This document shows, in pieces, positions 60,730 through 64,000 of a DNA stretch of 64,000 bases. Under the pieces are notes generated by a model. The model searched no databases and was not told the DNA's origin. It worked only from the letters and a program-made list of their open reading frames with translations. The translations under genes and the position numbers were made by a program. The stretch comes from an uncultured Nitrospirales bacterium (GTDB taxonomy: Bacteria > Nitrospirota > Nitrospiria > Nitrospirales > UBA8639): contig OX638327.1 of NCBI GenBank assembly GCA_951812745.1, positions 1,725,914 through 1,789,913 on the forward strand, in the 5' to 3' direction. Every line of letters begins with the position of its first letter. The stretch's first letter is position 1.

Positions 60730-61650
60730 ATGTCGACCATCTTCTTCTTTGTCTGTCTCACGATCCTCGTCGGGGTCATTGCCGCGATTTCTTCTCCTTT
60801 TTGGCGGAAGGACCCCACGGCATCCGGACTGATTAGCCGGGACGCCGAGGAAGACCAGGAACGGGCCGATCTTTCCGTCGAACGCGAGGTCCTCCTCCAG
60901 TCACTTCAGGAACTCGACGTCGAATTGGCGCAAGGCCGGTTGGAACCGGAGGATTATGAACGCTTGAAAGCCACAGATGAGCAGCGCCTGCTGGGTGTCA
61001 TGGATCGACTCGAAGCTCTGACCGCCACTGCACAGCCCGACTTGTCCGCCGAGCCAGCCGGGCCACCGGCGAGTGCCTGGGGCCCGGCGATCGCGGTCAG
61101 CCTGGTGGTGGTCATCTTGTCAGTCGGGACCTACAGTTTTCTGCAATGGCGGACCATCAACCGGCTCGTGGGCATCCAAACTGAAAGGGCCGGTCAAATG
61201 CCCGACCCGCGGGAAATGGTCGCGCGGTTGGAAGCCAGGCTCAAAGAAAACCCCGACGACGTACAAGGCCAGATGATGGCGGGTCGCTCCTATATGGTCA
61301 TGGAACGCAGGGATGACGCGAAGAAGGCTTACGAGAAGGTCCTGGCACTGGACCCTCGCAATCATGAAGCGCATTACAACCTGGGCGTCATCATGATCGA
61401 AGAACGAAAATTCGACGATCCCAAAATCTTCGAAGCCGCGCTCAAGCATTTCGACCGGGTGTTGGTCGATCGTCCCAACGAACCCGGTGTGAATTGGTAC
61501 AAGGGGTTGGCCCTCTGGTATTTGAAGCGGTATCGGGAAACCGAAGAATTTTGGGCCACCGCGTACAAGAACCTGGATCCCGGCAGCCAGGACGCCGATT
61601 TCGTCAAACAAGCTCTCGCCAAATTGCGTAACGGAGAGACGCCGTTTTAG
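60730..61650 (+). CDS. ccmI: CcmI-like TPR protein
   Basis: The 306-residue protein begins with a membrane helix (FFFVCLTILVGVIAAISSPFW), then a helical region (EREVLLQSLQELDVELAQGRLEPEDYERLKATDEQRLL) typical of CcmI. A second helix (AIAVSLVVVILSVGTYSFL) follows, then TPR repeats (from about residue 165: MVARLEARLKENPDDVQGQMMAGRSYMVMERRDDAKKAYEKVLALDP). CcmI binds the C-terminus of apocytochrome c. It closes the ccm operon. Confidence 0.9.
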   Translation: MSTIFFFVCLTILVGVIAAISSPFWRKDPTASGLISRDAEEDQERADLSVEREVLLQSLQELDVELAQGRLEPEDYERLKATDEQRLLGVMDRLEALTATAQPDLSAEPAGPPASAWGPAIAVSLVVVILSVGTYSFLQWRTINRLVGIQTERAGQMPDPREMVARLEARLKENPDDVQGQMMAGRSYMVMERRDDAKKAYEKVLALDPRNHEAHYNLGVIMIEERKFDDPKIFEAALKHFDRVLVDRPNEPGVNWYKGLALWYLKRYRETEEFWATAYKNLDPGSQDADFVKQALAKLRNGETPF

Positions 61651-61865
61651 TCTTCCCCGATAAAAGACAACCCCCTCAATCCCCCTTATCAGGGGGACTT
61701 CATGCGACTAAGCGGAGAGTCGAACCGACGATGAACAGGATCTCATACCCCCCTGATAAGGGGGACCAGAAGAGCAAAACTCAACGTGACACCTCCAAGA
61801 AACCCAAGCCACTAGCCAACCCCCCTGATAAGGGGGGCGGGGGGGTTGGGGGCCAGGGGGGTTTT
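61651..61865. repeat. Cluster of CCCCTTATCAGGGG palindromes
   Basis: Copies at about 61666-61698, 61748-61770 and 61818-61865 lead directly into the coding part of the DUF559 gene and supply its N-terminal codons (PPDKG phrases). Confidence 0.85.
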
Positions 61866-62276
61866 ATCCCTTACAACAAGGACCTGACCGACAAGGCGCG
61901 TGAAAACCGAAAAAATCCAACACCTGCAGAAAAAAGACTCTGGTTTGAAATATTGCAGAACAAACGGCTTGGCAAATTCAAATTCATCCGGCAAAAACCG
62001 ATCGATCAATATATAGTCGATTTTTATTGCTCAGAATTAATGCTTGCTATCGAGATAGACGGCGATACACATGCCGAACAACAACGATACGACGCAACCA
62101 GAACCCAAAGACTGAATAAGCTGGGCATCGAAGTCTTTCGCTATCCAAACACGGAGATACTGAATAATCTTGAAGGCGTTTATGAAGATCTCCTGAAACG
62201 TGTTGCCGAAAGAACATCCCCCCGAACAGGCTACAGGACGCTAGACGAACAGGCAGGCCTCTCCTGTCCCCCCTGA
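61731..62276 (+). CDS. Second DUF559 protein with repeat-coded N-terminus
   Basis: The frame opens at ATG 61731, but its first 45 residues (PPDKGDQKS...NPPDKGGGGVGGQGG) are translated palindromes. The real DUF559 domain starts at FIPYNKDLTDKARENRKNPTPAEKRLWFEILQNKRLGKFKFIRQKPIDQYIVDFYCSELMLAIEIDGDTHAEQ. Nuclease-like residues D, E and D match the other copy. No start codon lies close to the domain boundary. Either the long form is made, or the native start has been overwritten by repeats. It ends at another palindrome (62262-62300). Confidence 0.8.
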   Translation: MNRISYPPDKGDQKSKTQRDTSKKPKPLANPPDKGGGGVGGQGGFIPYNKDLTDKARENRKNPTPAEKRLWFEILQNKRLGKFKFIRQKPIDQYIVDFYCSELMLAIEIDGDTHAEQQRYDATRTQRLNKLGIEVFRYPNTEILNNLEGVYEDLLKRVAERTSPRTGYRTLDEQAGLSCPP

Positions 62277-62374
62277 TAAGGGGAGCCAGGGGGGTTCTCT
62301 CTTACGACAAGCATAAACCGAATTAATTTTCGCCAGATACGAAAATAGGGCCGCCCAAAGGTCTGATTCCTCCC

Positions 62375-63811
62375 ATGAACCTTGACCAACACATTGATGA
62401 AGCGATCTCGCCGATTACGGGTGCCCTCTCCGACGTCATATTTTTTTCGGTCACTATTGCCGGTCTTGACGTGCCGGTGATCGCCTTTTGGCTGATTACG
62501 GCTGGATTCATTTTCTCGCTGTATTTCCGCTTTCCGAATATCCGCCATTTCGGTTTGGCGCTGAGAATTGTGCGCGGCCAGTACACGCGTGCCGACGAGC
62601 CCGGCGACCTCACCCATTTCCAGGCGTTAAGCGCGGCTCTGTCCGGAACGGTCGGGGTCGGAAACATCGCGGGAGTCGCCGTGGCTATTTCGATCGGCGG
62701 TCCCGGCGCCATGTTCTGGATGATCCTGGCAGGCCTCCTCGGCATGACGACCAAGATGGTGGAATGCACGCTCGGGGTCGCCTACCGCCGGATCAATGCC
62801 GACGGTACCGTATCGGGAGGCCCCATGCATTACATTCACAAGGGGCTCGCAGAGCGCGGCTTTGCGAAACTCGGGCCATTCCTTGCCACCCTCTTTGCCG
62901 TTTTCGGCATCGGGGCCAGTATTACGCTCTTCCAGGTCAACCAGGCGTTTACCCAATTTTCGGAAGCCACGGGCGTACAAAACGGCCTTGCGTTTGGGAT
63001 TATCATCGCGTTCGCGGTCGGATTCGTGATCATCGCCGGCGTCCGCGTGATCGGAGTGGTCGCCCAGGCACTCGTTCCCCTGATGGCCTTCCTCTACCTA
63101 GCGGCTGGCTTCATCATCCTCTGCCTGCACGTCGAACAGGTGCCGGCGGCGTTTGTCAGCATTTTTGTCGGGGCCTTCGCCCCGGAAGGGGTGAGCGGCG
63201 GGGTCATCGGCGCCACGATCATCGGCCTCCAACGAGCCGTGTATTCGAACGAGGCCGGCATCGGTTCCGCCGCGATTGCGCATTCCGCCGTGAAGACGAG
63301 GGAACCGTCGAGCGAAGGGCTCGTGGCCTTGCTCGAACCGTTTATCGACACGATTGTCGTCAGCACGATGACCGCGCTCATCGTGATCGTCACCGGGGCC
63401 TACAAGATTCAGGGGCTTTCGGGGATTGAGATTACGTCGGCGGCCTATGCCTCCGTGTTTCCATGGTTTCCAAACATTCTTGCGGTGGCCGTCATCCTCT
63501 TTGCCTATACGACGATGCTCACCTGGTCCTATTACAGCGTCAAATGTTGGACCTATCTCGCGGGTGAATCGTACTGGACCGATCTCGGGTACAAGCTTGT
63601 CTACTGCCTGCTCTTGTCGACGGGCGCCGTCGTCTCCATGAAGGCGGCGCTCGAGTTCGCCGATGCGATGTTTTTTGCCATGGCCATCCCGAACGTGATC
63701 GCCCTGTATATTTTAGGGCCTCGAGTCAAACGCGAGATCGAAGGGTACGTCGCCCGTATCAAAAGCGGTGAAATCCGGCGCGTCGAAGACGTTACCGGGA
63801 ATGCCGATTGA
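62375..63811 (+). CDS. AGCS family sodium:amino-acid (alanine/glycine) symporter
   Basis: The 478-residue protein has about 11-12 helices and the AGCS signature: GDLTHFQALSAALSGTVGVGNIAGVAVAI, PGAMFWMILAGLLGMTTKMVECTLGVAYR and YSNEAGIGSAAIAHSAVKTREPSSEGLVAL. It couples Na+ to uptake of alanine, glycine or related amino acids. ATG 62375 lies among repeat sequences with weak GG-rich context. It stands alone. Confidence 0.93.
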   Translation: MNLDQHIDEAISPITGALSDVIFFSVTIAGLDVPVIAFWLITAGFIFSLYFRFPNIRHFGLALRIVRGQYTRADEPGDLTHFQALSAALSGTVGVGNIAGVAVAISIGGPGAMFWMILAGLLGMTTKMVECTLGVAYRRINADGTVSGGPMHYIHKGLAERGFAKLGPFLATLFAVFGIGASITLFQVNQAFTQFSEATGVQNGLAFGIIIAFAVGFVIIAGVRVIGVVAQALVPLMAFLYLAAGFIILCLHVEQVPAAFVSIFVGAFAPEGVSGGVIGATIIGLQRAVYSNEAGIGSAAIAHSAVKTREPSSEGLVALLEPFIDTIVVSTMTALIVIVTGAYKIQGLSGIEITSAAYASVFPWFPNILAVAVILFAYTTMLTWSYYSVKCWTYLAGESYWTDLGYKLVYCLLLSTGAVVSMKAALEFADAMFFAMAIPNVIALYILGPRVKREIEGYVARIKSGEIRRVEDVTGNAD

Positions 63812-63821
63812 ATGCGAAAAA

Positions 63822-64000
63822 GACAACCCCCTCAATCCCCCTTATCAGGGGGACTTCAGTTCAGGCAACCGGAAGTTCGTCTACAATACACCACCTCCCT
63901 TCTCCTTCCGCCTTTTCAGGGGGACTTCATGCAACAACCTGGGGGAGAGGCTCGGCGACTTTTTTCCCTGCAATCCCCCTTATCAGGGAGCTTCATGCAA
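63822..64000. repeat. CCCCTTATCAGGGG repeats to the window edge
   Basis: Copies at about 63828-63856, 63905-63930 (degenerate) and 63970-64000. No gene is seen. Confidence 0.85.

Noticed and set aside
61651-62300. CRISPR array from the repeated CCCCTTATCAGGGG units
   Set aside because: Units are few, irregularly spaced, palindromic and scattered in the window. There are no unique spacers of constant length and no cas genes.

Overview
The window is a bacterial chromosome segment of moderate-high GC. Gene content points to a chemolithoautotroph of the Nitrospirota/Nitrospinota type. The main evidence is a five-subunit 2-oxoacid:ferredoxin oxidoreductase of the kind used in the reductive TCA cycle, a complete System I cytochrome c maturation set, a B12-dependent ribonucleotide reductase, and an operon coupling universal-stress domains to PCP_red domains and a SPASM radical SAM protein. 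The phylum is an inference from gene content; no rRNA or ribosomal-protein gene is present to test it.

Layout. 0-4.2 kb: the start of mtaB leaving the left edge, a DUF433/DUF5615 toxin-antitoxin pair, a small secreted protein and a KtrB/TrkH potassium channel. 4.2-14.5 kb: nrdJ behind a pair of NrdR boxes, a sodium:solute symporter, a dienelactone hydrolase, a CPA1 antiporter whose 3' end is duplicated around a HigBA module, and a glycosyltransferase. 14.5-23.1 kb: a cupredoxin, a Gld-type ABC operon interrupted by a gene for an 11-residue-repeat protein, and a SulP-STAS-cNMP transporter. 24.1-28.1 kb: two tRNA genes (initiator Met and Asn), each split in the anticodon loop by a 283-nt group I intron, with a desaturase and an RRM protein between them. 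28.1-35.9 kb (minus strand): the oxidoreductase subunits, then metK-ahcY behind a leader that ends in an intrinsic terminator. 36.3-41.7 kb: two XRE paralogues and the Usp/PCP_red - radical SAM - CopD-like operon. 41.9-49.3 kb: a defence and toxin-antitoxin island (BrnTA, orphan antitoxins, an HsdS remnant, DarTG, DUF5343+HEPN, a PD-(D/E)XK-EVE nuclease). 49.6-52.5 kb: a lipoprotein, der and a graveyard of IS remnants. 52.8-61.7 kb: ccmABC, a CcmE-like OB-fold protein, an IS481 element and a DUF559 cassette, then ccmEFGHI. 61.7-64 kb: a second DUF559 gene, an AGCS symporter and repeats.

At least five families of short palindromic dispersed repeats fill the intergenic spaces. They extend some reading frames (the CcmG tail and both DUF559 proteins) and sit at the apparent breakpoints of decayed genes.

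The items most worth following up are the two tRNA introns, the PCP_red-rich operon, the DUF559 gene framed by inverted palindromes that also carry its ribosome-binding site, the 11-residue-repeat protein inside the ABC operon, the 84-bp perfect direct repeats around HigBA, and the DUF5343/HEPN pair.
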